A stretch of 64,000 nt of DNA from Carnobacterium_A antarcticum (GCF_042658365.1 NZ_JBHSQC010000011.1), one strand, 5' to 3'. Shown: positions 8,461 to 17,281, counted from the first letter of the stretch. Numbers and translations: made by a program. Notes: generated by a model not told the origin, from the sequence alone.

Positions 8461-8580
8461 TCCGAACTTCCTAGACCAACTGTTCTCTTTACTCCTGCTT
8501 TTGCTTCAAAATTATTTTACCCACGAAAAAATACCAAAAATAGTTTGATAGGTTTGTTTATTTCATGGTAAAATGATACA

Positions 8581-8706
8581 ATAATAATAGAAAAGAGGAC
8601 ATGCTGGATACATGCCCTCAAAAGTAGAACCGTTTAAGACGGTAGCAAATTTACAGCGTTAAAAATAACCGTTAACTCGCTAAAGTTTATAGACGGTTAT
8701 TTTTTT
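8581..8706 (+). ncRNA. Predicted antisense antitoxin RNA of a type I toxin-antitoxin locus
   Basis: A promoter (TTGATA 8545-8550, TAAAAT 8569-8574, 18-bp spacer) would start a transcript near 8581. It contains two hairpins (GGACATG/CATGCCC-like near 8598-8625 and ACCGT/ACGGT near 8628-8643). It ends at a terminator, AAATAACCGT pairing with ACGGTTATTT at 8663-8702, followed by T6. The terminator is symmetric and also works on the minus strand, so this RNA and the toxin mRNA converge and overlap at their 3' ends, as in Fst/par and TxpA-type loci. The 5' part of the toxin mRNA repeats the TTAAGACGGT word, giving a second pairing site. Confidence 0.65.
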
Positions 8707-8805
8707 GTCGTTATTTTGCGTTATCAGAACAACTACTAGACTAATTAAGAAAATTAAAAGACTTCCAAAACCAATCATGAATTGTAAAGATTCTGTCACT
8801 GACAA
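8680..8805 (-). CDS. Putative holin-like type I toxin (Fst/TxpA-like), 41 residues
   Basis: A 42-codon frame on the minus strand starts at TTG 8805 behind AGAAAGGAG with a 7-nt spacer. The peptide opens with SVTESLQFMIGFG, has one membrane helix (about residues 9-29, LLIFLISLVVVLIT) and ends with the basic NNDKK segment. This matches the putative holin-like toxin family, whose members commonly begin MSV(Y/T)E(S/T)L and carry NN(D)KK after the helix. The frame is open to ATG 8844, but the RBS supports the TTG. A TATAAT (minus strand, near 8902) can drive it. Its stop lies inside the shared terminator with the antisense RNA. Confidence 0.7.
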   Translation of the reverse strand: MSVTESLQFMIGFGSLLIFLISLVVVLITQNNDKKITVYKL

Positions 8806-9114
8806 AAGGCTTCTCCTTTCTGAGATTTCAGCACTTATTTCCATAAGCACCACCACCTTTCAAAGATAGCCACCGTCTTAACTTTCTACTCCTTTATTAT
8901 ATCAAGATAATACATTTAAAACGGTCGTCGACTTATCTCAGATTAACCTTTTTTAATAAACGAACATAATCCCTAGTGTATTTAGGAAATAAGCGGTATC
9001 ATAAAAGCGGATAGATTTTTAGAGCTTTTTATTGATGATGTAACCGCTTTAAAATAAGAGCCTTATGAAATTTATTCACATACATCTAAAAAATAGAAAA
9101 CAGGGAGGAATAGA

Positions 9115-9375
9115 ATGGAAAATCAAGATGTTTTTTCAGGTTATTTCAGTGGGTATGTAGAAGGAAAAGAAGTAGTGCTGCATTATGCAGAAAGTCAGGA
9201 ATTGGCACATACTTATGTGTTTGATACAGAACAAGAAGCAGAAAGTTTCTACCAAACGTGTTTGAAAATGGGCGAATTAACTTCAGAGGTAGCGGAAAGC
9301 AAGCAACCTCTTGCTCATCAAGTACTAATTAAAGAAAGTCTAAAAGGGAAACAGTATCAAACTAAGGTTTATTAG
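9115..9375 (+). CDS. Small acidic protein, unknown function
   Basis: 86 residues with a strong RBS (GGGAGGAATAG) before ATG 9115 and its own terminator at 9401. Rich in Glu and Gln, no membrane helix or signal peptide, predicted cytoplasmic. I do not recognise a family. It is monocistronic between the toxin locus and the ComK-like gene. Confidence 0.65.
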   Translation: MENQDVFSGYFSGYVEGKEVVLHYAESQELAHTYVFDTEQEAESFYQTCLKMGELTSEVAESKQPLAHQVLIKESLKGKQYQTKVY

Positions 9376-9400
9376 ACAAACAGCAGATCTTTAAAACAGT

Positions 9401-9450
9401 AAAAGCAACGAAAGGCGGAGACATTCCCTCTTTTGTTGCTTTATTTTTTT
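9401..9450 (+). terminator. Rho-independent terminator
   Basis: AAAGCAACGAAAG pairs with CTTTTGTTGCTTT across a loop and is followed by ATTTTTTT. It ends the 9115-9375 gene and lies between convergent genes. Confidence 0.85.
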
Positions 9451-9494
9451 GCATCTCAAAGAGATGAGAGGTTCAGTTTAGTGCCTTATCCAAG

Positions 9495-10430
9495 TCAAAA
9501 TTTGAAGGGAAAAGGCGGCAGTTTAAAGGAATCCATGATTTCTTCGATATAGGGATCTCCATCGCCTAATATTAAAACTAACTGTTCATGAGTTTTAAAA
9601 TAATTTAAGTAATCAAAATAGTCTTGAAAGGTAAAGCAATCTGGGAAATTCGTCGCATAAAGCTGCAGTCTTTGCTGAACCACGTTTCGTTCTTTTTCAG
9701 GAGTAGAATAGACAGTCAAATCAAAAGAATGCATCATTCTATTGATAAAAAGCTGTTGAATGTAAGCAAGATTGGCTGCTCGATTCAGCTGCTTTTGATA
9801 GCTGCGCTTTCCTATAGGCAGCACTAAGCGATGGTGGTTGCGGCACACCAAATAAGTCAAACCGTCTTTGGTATTTTTCTCACTGCGTAAAACGTGGTGC
9901 AATCCATACCAACTCGTATTCATGTCAGAAGAGAGGGCACCTTTTTCAGGTACAAAGATTTCTTCGCCTAATACATAAGGACAACACTTTTTGATACCGA
10001 TGCTGTTCCCAAGGAGACGGATATAATCATAGGGAATTCCTTTGTATTCAAAGTAACGATCCATAACAGTGTGGGAATACTCGGTTGTCTTTAGTGGTGC
10101 TTGGTTTAGCTGGAATACTACTGTATTGAATGGCGATGCGGAAAAGCGACTAATATCCATTACATAAAAGGTTTCATGGTCTGGCAAGATACAATGGTGT
10201 TCAAAACTAATATCGAGCAGGATTTGAATATTCTGCTCTGCGATCATTAAAGGTTCGATTAGTCTTTGCTGGGCAGAGAAATCATAGGAAGACGATTCTT
10301 CATAGAAGCGACACTTTTTTTCAGGATGTGTACCCAGGCTATTTGATTGGTTGTGTTTTATCTTTTCATAGACGTTTTTTCCCTTTCCAAAGTATTTCAA
10401 TGCCTGTTGTTTCTGAAAATCTACTATCAT
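9495..10430 (-). CDS. comK: ComK-like competence transcription factor
   Basis: A 311-residue protein. Residues of about 75-225 follow the ComK layout: an N-terminal LP.. strand region, then (in place of CRFFGSSYAGRK) RLLGNSIGIKKCCPYVLG, then a beta-strand with IFVPEKGALSS for ComK's IFLFPTLSS, a WYGLHHV segment for WISHVHV, and a LPIGKRSYQKQLNRAANL segment for ELPISYNSFENQVYRTAWL. ComK activates DNA-uptake genes in Bacillus. This protein is much longer than Bacillus ComK (about 190), with extra 70-residue ends, so function may differ. RBS GAGGA before ATG 10430. Transcribed away from a sigma-like factor. Confidence 0.65.
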   Translation of the reverse strand: MIVDFQKQQALKYFGKGKNVYEKIKHNQSNSLGTHPEKKCRFYEESSSYDFSAQQRLIEPLMIAEQNIQILLDISFEHHCILPDHETFYVMDISRFSASPFNTVVFQLNQAPLKTTEYSHTVMDRYFEYKGIPYDYIRLLGNSIGIKKCCPYVLGEEIFVPEKGALSSDMNTSWYGLHHVLRSEKNTKDGLTYLVCRNHHRLVLPIGKRSYQKQLNRAANLAYIQQLFINRMMHSFDLTVYSTPEKERNVVQQRLQLYATNFPDCFTFQDYFDYLNYFKTHEQLVLILGDGDPYIEEIMDSFKLPPFPFKF

Positions 10431-10770
10431 ACTCGTTCCTCATTTCTAATCATTTTTTTTGTTAAAAAGTTAACATGCTTAGATTGTAACCGATTTCAAT
10501 TTAAAAATCAGCTGTTTTTTAATTATCATTAAATTATTACCGTTTTTTAATCGTTTGCTCTTTTTAGAGAGAAGTATTCGTTGCTATGAGCTGTTTTTTT
10601 ATGAAAATGAAAGAGTTTGATGCAAACTGGAACGATTTGCCAGCATACTGGTTCTGTTTTTCCTTTTTGCTGTCTTTTCAGCTGTGTTTAGGCTTTTGTC
10701 GAAACCGGTATCTTTCGGCTATTCTATACGTGTACAAGGCCTTGTAACACTCTTTTAAGGAATGATCGAT
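10431..10770. other. Intergenic region between comK-like and sigma-like genes; possible 53-codon ORF
   Basis: This AT-rich divergent region should hold promoters for both genes. Several A-run/T-run pairs are present, but no exact ComK box (AAAA-N5-TTTT) was found. A plus-strand frame of 53 codons (10586-10747) encodes a peptide with one hydrophobic segment (YWFCFSFLLSFQLCLGF), but it has no convincing RBS and is left uncalled. Confidence 0.4.
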
Positions 10771-11316
10771 ATGCTGAGGAAATTGGCAGTAGAAAAGGAA
10801 GCCGCATTTTTTGAACGGCATTCCGGGATCGTATTTGGTGCGTTAAAAAAAGAAGGCGTGCTTCGTTCGTATCCCGATTATGATGATTATGTGCAGCAAG
10901 GCCTGTTAAAATTAGTTGAAGCCTATGAGACGTTTCCGCAAGACCCAGAAGATCCGGACCATATGTATCCATTTGGCGGTTTTGCGTTTAGAAAAATCCA
11001 ATGGCACATTCGGGATATCCGGAAAAAACAAAAACGGGTTACTCAGAACGAATCGGCTTGGCCAGAGTTTATGGAAGAGAATTATCCTGATACTCCAACA
11101 CAGTTTGAAGCGGATTGGCTGGAAATGGAACTGTTCAAAGACATGCTGCCGTTGTTGACGGCCAAAGAGCAAGGGTATTTGATCGATGCGGTCGTCCATC
11201 AATTATCCGTCACGGAGATTGCCCAGAAAAACCAAGTCAGCCGCAAGACCATTTACCAATGGAAAAAGAACATTCATAAAAAACTTGAGCATTTTTTAGT
11301 CTTTTTAAAAGAATGA
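10771..11316 (+). CDS. Sigma-70-like RNA polymerase sigma factor (ComX/SigH-like)
   Basis: About 181 residues with a region 2-like N-terminal half (YPDYDDYVQQGLLKLVEAY, GGFAFRKIQWHIRD) and a region 4-like C-terminal helix-turn-helix (LSVTEIAQKNQVSRKTIYQW). The size and layout resemble the small alternative sigma factors of lactic acid bacteria (ComX, SigH). AAGGA at 10757-10761 touches ATG 10762 but is 9 nt from ATG 10771, so the second Met is preferred. It is followed by two short genes of the DUF1659 and DUF2922 families and lies next to a ComK-like gene. Confidence 0.75.
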   Translation: MLRKLAVEKEAAFFERHSGIVFGALKKEGVLRSYPDYDDYVQQGLLKLVEAYETFPQDPEDPDHMYPFGGFAFRKIQWHIRDIRKKQKRVTQNESAWPEFMEENYPDTPTQFEADWLEMELFKDMLPLLTAKEQGYLIDAVVHQLSVTEIAQKNQVSRKTIYQWKKNIHKKLEHFLVFLKE

Positions 11317-11403
11317 GGTAACACACCAAAGGGCGCATTCGTTATTACTGGTGTAAGCAGTCATGACAAACCTTACAAACTATTAAAACAGGAGGGATTC
11401 ATC

Positions 11404-11607
11404 ATGGAAAAAGAATGGAATAAAGGCGCGGTTGCTATTTACTTCGAGGATGCTGCTAATGAAAAGTTCATTAAACGCAATTACTCAGATACAATTCAAG
11501 GGGTAACACCAGAACAAGTAGAAGGCTTTACCAGTGCTGTGGAAGCATTAACCATCATGCCGGCTTCTTATACAGTAGTCGTCGAAGAATACCGTTACAA
11601 CCGTTAA
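11404..11607 (+). CDS. DUF1659 family small protein
   Basis: 67 residues with RBS CAGGAGGG before ATG 11404. The body (FEDAANEKFIKRNYSDTIQ ... EALTIMPASYTVVVEEYRY) fits the short DUF1659 family of Firmicutes, whose function is unknown. These proteins are regularly encoded next to a DUF2922 gene, as here (11704). They follow a sigma-like factor and could be part of its regulon or modulate it; nothing in the sequence decides this. Confidence 0.75.
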   Translation: MEKEWNKGAVAIYFEDAANEKFIKRNYSDTIQGVTPEQVEGFTSAVEALTIMPASYTVVVEEYRYNR

Positions 11608-11703
11608 CAAAGTGCACGAGCTGTTTAACATCAAAGACCAAATACAGGATTCAATGGATAAGTTTTTTATCACATCAAACTAACTCAAAGGAGGAGAATT
11701 ACA

Positions 11704-11928
11704 ATGGCAAAAACACTAGAATTAAGATTCAATACCAGTTTAGGCAAAGCAAAAACAATGAGCGTGCAGGATCCGATTTTAGATTTAACATCTATCGATG
11801 CACAAAAAGCGATGGACGACATCATTGCTTTGGATTTATTTGAAAATGAAGGCGTCAACTTATATGCATCCGTAGTCGGAGCGCGTTACGTTGAACGAGT
11901 CGTTGAAGACATTTTTGAAGTAGAGTAA
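11704..11928 (+). CDS. DUF2922 family small protein
   Basis: 74 residues with a very strong RBS (AAAGGAGGAG) before ATG 11704. The opening KTLELRFNTSLGKAKTMSV, the DPILDLT and the ending GARYVERVVEDIFEVE match DUF2922. Function unknown, predicted cytoplasmic. It pairs with the DUF1659 gene 96 bp upstream and ends at a strong terminator. Confidence 0.8.
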   Translation: MAKTLELRFNTSLGKAKTMSVQDPILDLTSIDAQKAMDDIIALDLFENEGVNLYASVVGARYVERVVEDIFEVE

Positions 11929-11940
11929 ACGATAAAAAAT

Positions 11941-11985
11941 AAAAGGGTTGCTGGTTTAGATAAACTAAACCGGCAACCCTTTTTA
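11941..11985 (+). terminator. Strong Rho-independent terminator
   Basis: AAAGGGTTGCTGGTTTAG pairs almost perfectly with CTAAACCGGCAACCCTTT and is followed by T residues. It can serve both the DUF2922 gene and the convergent regulator at 12033. Confidence 0.9.
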
Positions 11986-12032
11986 TGTCTAAGAAAAAAA
12001 CAATGTATACTTTTTATAGATTGATAATGAAA

Positions 12033-12785
12033 TTAAAAGTAATTATCTAAATAAAAGCGAAATAAAGAATCGATTACTATGTTCAAAGTGATGAAAAAAT
12101 TGTATTCTTTATCAGGATCATTATCAATTTTTAACTGAGTAAATTGATAATAGAGCTTATAGGTGGCTTGTGAGGATAAGTAATTTTGGCGTAACGGAGT
12201 AACGGAACAAAAAGGGACACCGTGTAATTTTAGTTTAGTAATATTGTCTTCTAATTCTAAATTTTCCCCACTAAATGAAATGAAAATAACAAGATCATTT
12301 TTAGTAAAAGAATCAATATTCCAATTTAGTTCAGTAACAGAAGGAATAGGAATAATAAAAACGTTACAAGACATGAAATTACGTGTGAAATCATCTGCAG
12401 CTTTTTTTTCTCCCCAACCAGTACCATAAATAAAAACTCTATTTGCCAAAGAAATTGCTTCACAGAAAGGATGCATATTCGTTTGAGTGATTAAAGACAT
12501 CGTTTCTTTGATATCGCTTTCAAGCAAGGACAAATTATTTTTTTCTGGAAGTATTTCTTTCTTTTTTTCATTTTTTAGATAGTATTTAAATTCTGAAAAA
12601 CCAGAAAAACCAAGTTTTTGGGTTAGTCGGACGATTGTAGATTTTGATGTGTGAGATTGCAGAGATAAGTCATGAATTCCTATATGAACGACACTTTCTT
12701 TATTGGCTAAAATATAGCCTAAAATATCTAAATCGTTTTCGCTTAGCTTGGATCGATTGGCATTGATAATTTTTTCTAAGCTCAC
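12033..12785 (-). CDS. MurR/RpiR family transcriptional regulator
   Basis: 250 residues: an N-terminal helix-turn-helix of the RpiR type (residues 1-75; LSLQSHTSKSTIVRLTQKLGFSGFSEFKYYL) and a C-terminal SIS sugar-phosphate-binding domain (about 100-240; FIYGTGWGEKKAADDF and FISFSGENLE). Such regulators respond to phosphorylated sugars. It is transcribed divergently from a GH4 glycosidase and an alpha-glucoside PTS gene and is probably their regulator, sensing a glucose 6-phosphate-type sugar. RBS AGGTGTAAGAG precedes the ATG. Confidence 0.85.
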   Translation of the reverse strand: MSLEKIINANRSKLSENDLDILGYILANKESVVHIGIHDLSLQSHTSKSTIVRLTQKLGFSGFSEFKYYLKNEKKKEILPEKNNLSLLESDIKETMSLITQTNMHPFCEAISLANRVFIYGTGWGEKKAADDFTRNFMSCNVFIIPIPSVTELNWNIDSFTKNDLVIFISFSGENLELEDNITKLKLHGVPFCSVTPLRQNYLSSQATYKLYYQFTQLKIDNDPDKEYNFFITLNIVIDSLFRFYLDNYF

Positions 12786-12915
12786 TCTTACACCTCCAAA
12801 AGTAATGAATATAACTATAATAGCATAATTTTAAAGTGGTAGTGGAATAGGCTGGAAAAAATTCCATGTTTTGGAAAAAATTAGTTTTTTAGAACTAATG
12901 CCCTATTAGTAATAT

Positions 12916-12949
12916 TGGTATCGCTTTCCGGATAGGTAGGACATATAAT
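12916..12949 (+). promoter_or_regulatory. Promoter and cre-like site upstream of the alpha-glucoside genes
   Basis: TATAAT at 12944-12949 lies 35 bp before ATG 12984. The -35 region is weak and overlaps a 14-bp word TGGTATCGCTTTCC (12916-12929), which differs at two positions from the cre consensus. CcpA control of this operon would be expected for a PTS sugar; the cre call is tentative. Confidence 0.35.
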
Positions 12950-12983
12950 ATGTGTATATCAATTACAGAGAGGTTGGATAAAA

Positions 12984-14315
12984 ATGAAAAAAGATAATTT
13001 GAAGATTACCATTGCAGGAGGAGGCAGTACTTACACACCAGGAATTATACAGGCTATTTTAAATAACATTGATAGACTGCCGATTAAAGAAATTAGATTA
13101 TACGATATAGACGAAGCAAGGAATAATGATATGTTTTTAATTATAGATTACATGCTAAAACGAGAAAATTTAACTTATATTACATTAAAAGCAATTTTAG
13201 ATCCAGAAGAAGCTTTTACAGACAGCGACTTTATCTTTTCACAAATCCGGGTAGGCGGAATGAAGATGCGAGAAACGGATGAAAAAATTCCATTGAAATA
13301 TGGATTGGTGGGACAAGAAACTTGTGGGCTGGGTGGATTTGCTTATGGTTTGCGTTCTATTTCTGGACTTTTAGAAGTAGTAGGACATGTTCAAACTTAT
13401 GCACCACATGCATGGATTTTAAATTATACAAATCCTGAAACGATTATTTCAGAAGCCGTTCGAAGAGTATACCCCAAAGCTAAAATGTTGAACGCTTGTG
13501 ATATGACGATTTCTATTGAGGAAACAATTGCATTCAACTATGGATATGATCGGAAAAATTGGATTTCTGAATATTATGGATTAAATCATTTTGGCTGGTA
13601 TACCAAAATTTACGATAAATCCCTTGAACGAGATGTTATGCCTGAAATTATTGAGAAGTTAAATACAGAAAATATGAAAGTAGCAGATTTTAATGCAGGC
13701 GATAAGAGTTGGCAAGAAGCATTCAATATGATGTCAGTTATTACTAAGAATTTTCCAACAAATATTCCTAATAATTATTTAGAATATTATTTATATCCAG
13801 ACATGGTCGTAGAAGAAACGGATAAAGAATATACAAGAGCAAATATGGTTATGGAAGGTAGAGAAAAAAATACAAGAGAAATGGCTGAAAAGATTCGTCA
13901 AGGAAAAACGGAAGATGTATTGAATTTTAATTTTGGAGAGCATGGACAATATATTGTAGATATGGCTTCTTCCATTATGAATGATGAACACCAACGTTTT
14001 ATGTTGATTGTTCCGAACAATGGTGCAATTCCTAATTTACGATCTGATGCAGTAGTTGAAGTTCCTGCTTATGTTGGTGCAACAGGTGCAGAACCGATTT
14101 CTCTTAGGGAAAATATCGGTGATTTCCATAAAGGTCTGATGGAAGCTCAAGTTGCAGCTGAAAAATTATTAGTAGATGCGTACTTTGAAAATTCTTATCA
14201 GAAAGCATTGCAAGCTTTTACTTTAAATCAAACAGTTCCTTCTGCTCGACTTGCTAAATTAGTATTAGATGAAATGATTGAAGCAAATAAAGAATATTGG
14301 CCTAAATTAAAATAA
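12984..14315 (+). CDS. 6-phospho-alpha-glucosidase, glycoside hydrolase family 4
   Basis: A 443-residue cytoplasmic enzyme with the GH4 NAD-binding start ITIAGGGSTYTPG, the metal site CDMT near residue 171 and GLNHFGWYT near 200. A CDM-type motif (rather than CN.P) marks the alpha-specific branch such as maltose-6-phosphate glucosidase GlvA. GH4 enzymes need NAD and a divalent metal such as Mn. It hydrolyses the disaccharide phosphate delivered by the PTS encoded 24 bp downstream. RBS GAGAGG. The likely regulator is the divergent RpiR protein. Confidence 0.9.
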   Translation: MKKDNLKITIAGGGSTYTPGIIQAILNNIDRLPIKEIRLYDIDEARNNDMFLIIDYMLKRENLTYITLKAILDPEEAFTDSDFIFSQIRVGGMKMRETDEKIPLKYGLVGQETCGLGGFAYGLRSISGLLEVVGHVQTYAPHAWILNYTNPETIISEAVRRVYPKAKMLNACDMTISIEETIAFNYGYDRKNWISEYYGLNHFGWYTKIYDKSLERDVMPEIIEKLNTENMKVADFNAGDKSWQEAFNMMSVITKNFPTNIPNNYLEYYLYPDMVVEETDKEYTRANMVMEGREKNTREMAEKIRQGKTEDVLNFNFGEHGQYIVDMASSIMNDEHQRFMLIVPNNGAIPNLRSDAVVEVPAYVGATGAEPISLRENIGDFHKGLMEAQVAAEKLLVDAYFENSYQKALQAFTLNQTVPSARLAKLVLDEMIEANKEYWPKLK

Positions 14316-14339
14316 AATATATTAAAGGAGATAAAACTG

Positions 14340-15947
14340 ATGATGGCAAAAATACAGCGTTTTGGTGGCGCAATGTTTGGTCCAGTTATATTTTTTATTT
14401 TTTCTGGGATAGTAGTAGCTTTAGCCTCAGTATTTACAAATCCCGATATCATTGGCAGTATTGCCAATGAAGGAACGTTATGGACAAACCTCTGGAAGAT
14501 TATTGAAGCAGGGGGTTGGACTGTATTTAATAATATGGAAGTATTATTTGTAATAGGGCTTCCGATTGGCCTTGCAAAAAATGCACATGCCCGTGCTGCT
14601 ATGGAATCATTTGTTCTTTATATGACATTCAATAGCTTTATAGCCGCTATTTTAGAAACATTTGGTACTTCTTTTGGAATTGATTACAGCGCTGAAGCTG
14701 GTGGACAAAGCGGATTAAAATTAATTGCTGGTGTTAAAACATTAGACACTGGTGTTTTAGGAGCCATTGCAATTGCATCTTTAGCTATTTATCTGCACAA
14801 TCGGTTCTTTGAGAAAAAATTACCGGATTTCCTAGGTATTTTCCAAGGATCGGCTCTTGTCGGAGTTATTGGTTTCTTTGTTATGTTGGTAGTAGCATTT
14901 TTGACTTCATGGATTTGGCCAAATGTACAACAAGGCATTTTATCTTTACAAAATGTTATGGTCAATTCAGGTAATCTCGGTGTTTTCCTGTATATCTTTT
15001 TGGAAAAAGCATTACTTCCAACTGGATTGCATCACTTTATCTATACACCGTTCCAGTATGGTCCGGCAGTAGTTGAAGGAGGAACCGCACTTTATTGGAT
15101 AGAACATCTGCGTGAATTTGCAAACTCGACAGTTTCATTAAAACAACTATTTCCTGAAGGCGGCTTTGCATTGCAAGGGATCTCTAACTGGTTTGGAATC
15201 CCCGGAATTGCTTTAGCGTTTTATTCTACAGCTAAACCAGAAAATCGTAAAAAAGTACTTGCCTTATTAATTCCTGGAGTATTAACAGCAGTTTTTGCTG
15301 GTATTACCGAACCATTTGATTATACGTTCTTATTCATTGCGCCTATTTTATTTTTAGTCCATGCATTATTAGCAGCGACTATGGCAACAACAATGTATAT
15401 GTTCGGAGTTGTCGGAGATATGCAAGGAGGCGTAATTGAGCTGATTGCAAAGAATATAATACCTATGGGTGCTAATCATTGGCAAACGTATACCATTCTA
15501 ATAATACTTGGAATTATTTTTGCTGCAATTTACTTCTTTATATTTAGGTTTTTAATCCTTAAGTTTGACTTTAAAACACCTGGAAGAAGTGAAACTGAAG
15601 AAGAAGTGGAATTATATACAAAAAAAGATTACAAAAATAAGAAAGATAAAACATCCTCAGAAGGAAATGCTTATCGAGATCAAGCAATCGTTTATTTGGA
15701 AGCGCTTGGAGGATCAGAAAATATTGTAGATATAAGTAATTGCGCTACTCGTTTGCGGATTACGGTAGCAGATGAGTCTAAAGTGAGAAGTGATGAAGCC
15801 TTTACTAAAGGCAAAGCACATGGAGTAGTAAGAAATGGTAAAGCTTTTCAAGTAATAGTGGGATTGTCCGTTCCTCAAGTTAGAGAAGAATTTGAAACAC
15901 TTGTTAATGATCAAGCTAAAATAATGACTAATGAACAAACTGTATGA
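14340..15947 (+). CDS. PTS alpha-glucoside transporter, EIICB
   Basis: 535 residues. An EIIC membrane domain (about 1-410, GlvC/MalX-like, with TGLHHFIYTPFQYG and GITEPFDY) is followed by a linker and an EIIB domain (about 440-525) with the phosphorylated Cys468 in SNCATRLR. It imports and phosphorylates maltose-like alpha-glucosides. No EIIA domain is fused or nearby, so phosphate must come from an EIIA encoded elsewhere. Two adjacent ATG codons (14340, 14343) follow the RBS AAAGGAG. Operon partner of the GH4 enzyme. Confidence 0.9.
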   Translation: MMAKIQRFGGAMFGPVIFFIFSGIVVALASVFTNPDIIGSIANEGTLWTNLWKIIEAGGWTVFNNMEVLFVIGLPIGLAKNAHARAAMESFVLYMTFNSFIAAILETFGTSFGIDYSAEAGGQSGLKLIAGVKTLDTGVLGAIAIASLAIYLHNRFFEKKLPDFLGIFQGSALVGVIGFFVMLVVAFLTSWIWPNVQQGILSLQNVMVNSGNLGVFLYIFLEKALLPTGLHHFIYTPFQYGPAVVEGGTALYWIEHLREFANSTVSLKQLFPEGGFALQGISNWFGIPGIALAFYSTAKPENRKKVLALLIPGVLTAVFAGITEPFDYTFLFIAPILFLVHALLAATMATTMYMFGVVGDMQGGVIELIAKNIIPMGANHWQTYTILIILGIIFAAIYFFIFRFLILKFDFKTPGRSETEEEVELYTKKDYKNKKDKTSSEGNAYRDQAIVYLEALGGSENIVDISNCATRLRITVADESKVRSDEAFTKGKAHGVVRNGKAFQVIVGLSVPQVREEFETLVNDQAKIMTNEQTV

Positions 15948-15973
15948 ATATAAAGTATTTTTTATAAGTAATT

Positions 15974-16019
15974 CAATACAAAACCTAACGAATAAAATCG
16001 TTAGGTTTTGTATTGTTTC
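15974..16019 (+). terminator. Strong hairpin terminator after the alpha-glucoside PTS
   Basis: An 18-bp perfect stem, CAATACAAAACCTAACGA with its complement, closes the GH4-PTS operon; the T-run after it is short (TTTC). Confidence 0.8.
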
Positions 16020-16065
16020 ATACTAGAATGCAAGGAAAAATAAGAATCATTTTTAGGAGGACTCT

Positions 16066-16920
16066 ATGCTCACTTACATCACTGCGTCTTTACCTATTTT
16101 AGGATGGGGATTTATGCCAATAATTGCTAATTTAAGAAAAAGTTCCCCGGTCGAACAACTTTTAGGTACAGCTATTTTTGCGTTTATCTTCTCGATAATT
16201 ACTTCGCTCATTATGAAACCTGAAATTACACTTTTTTCCTTTACAGTTAGTTTTATATCGGGCATTTTTTGGAGTATTGGGCAATTATTTCAATTTAAAG
16301 CTATTCAGCTTTCATCTGTATCTAAAATTATGCCTTTATCTAATGGTTCTCAATTGATCTTTATTTCTTTTACGTCAGTACTATTATTCCGTGAATGGAC
16401 CAACAGTAAAATGTATATTATTGGGACTTTGTCTATTATAATGATCGTTATCGGAATTCTATGCACAAATTATCAGCAAACAAAGTCAGATGAAAGTAAA
16501 AAATATAATTCATATGGCTGGACCTTGCTCTCTTCGTTATTTCTTATGCTGTATGTACTAACAAACCAACTGTTTTCTATTGAAGGGTATCAAATAATCT
16601 TACCGCAATCTGTTGGTATGCTTATCGCTTCTAGTATTATTTATCTACATTATTTTGAAGGAAGTTTTTCTTTTTCAAATCTAAACTATAATTTAATAAC
16701 TGGGTTTTCTTGGTCCATTGCAAATCTAGGAATGTTTCTGACTACTATCCAGTTAGGTGTAGCAACAAGTTTTAGTATTTCTCAAAGTTGTGTAATTGTT
16801 GCAACTTTAGGAGGCGTATTTTTTTTCAAAGAAAAGAAAACACGTAAAGAATGGCTTTTTATTTTATTAGGAATTGTTTTAATTATGGGTGGAGTTTTTT
16901 CCTTAGGAACTTTAAAATAA
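16066..16920 (+). CDS. GRP-family sugar transporter (GlcU/RhaT-like)
   Basis: 284 residues with about ten hydrophobic helices in two homologous halves. The opening PILGWGFMPIIANLRKSSPVEQ and the SVSKIMPLSNGSQLIF segment fit the glucose/ribose porter (GRP) family, for example GlcU, a proton-coupled, PTS-independent sugar importer. It stands between the alpha-glucoside operon and the phosphonate operon with its own RBS (TAGGAGG). The stretch to 17281 holds the phnD promoter region. Confidence 0.82.
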   Translation: MLTYITASLPILGWGFMPIIANLRKSSPVEQLLGTAIFAFIFSIITSLIMKPEITLFSFTVSFISGIFWSIGQLFQFKAIQLSSVSKIMPLSNGSQLIFISFTSVLLFREWTNSKMYIIGTLSIIMIVIGILCTNYQQTKSDESKKYNSYGWTLLSSLFLMLYVLTNQLFSIEGYQIILPQSVGMLIASSIIYLHYFEGSFSFSNLNYNLITGFSWSIANLGMFLTTIQLGVATSFSISQSCVIVATLGGVFFFKEKKTRKEWLFILLGIVLIMGGVFSLGTLK

Positions 16921-17127
16921 ATTATGCGAAATTAATATTAATGTTTACAATAATGTTTTCACAGCGTAAATTTAACAATTGCGCAATGCACTTACTGGTG
17001 AATTAATTGTTTTCTGTCGATTCAGTGCGGTTTTTCTCCGCTAGCATTAACAAAAAAAGCAATGATCCAGCTGCCTTTTTTGAAAAAACTGTTTTTATAA
17101 GAAGCGAACGTACATGTGTATTTATTG

Positions 17128-17174
17128 TTGATTATTCGTATCATAGTTGTAAAGTTAATGTAAAAGCGTTAACA
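17128..17174 (+). promoter_or_regulatory. Candidate phnD promoter with overlapping cre-like site
   Basis: TTGATT (17128-17133) and TAAAGT (17150-17155) are 16 bp apart. TAAAAGCGTTAACA at 17161-17174 differs from the cre consensus at one position and sits at the predicted transcription start, where CcpA binding would repress. The rest of 16921-17281 shows no gene. Confidence 0.4.
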
Positions 17175-17281
17175 GGGTATTGATAATTCATAAAATAACA
17201 TTTATACTGATAAAGGACTTAAGAGTGGGTTTGCTGCTTTTGGGTTACATATTAGCTCTTTTAGGGAGGAAAATCAGTAAA

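Noticed and set aside
8344..8571. 75-codon open frame
   Set aside because: It consists of the dispersed repeat units, has no RBS and no protein-like composition.
10586..10747. 53-codon frame with a hydrophobic segment upstream of the sigma-like gene
   Set aside because: No convincing RBS and unusual Cys/Phe content; kept only as a note.
10431..10770. ComK-box search (AAAA-N5-TTTT)
   Set aside because: Only imperfect spacings were found in this AT-rich stretch, so no box is claimed.
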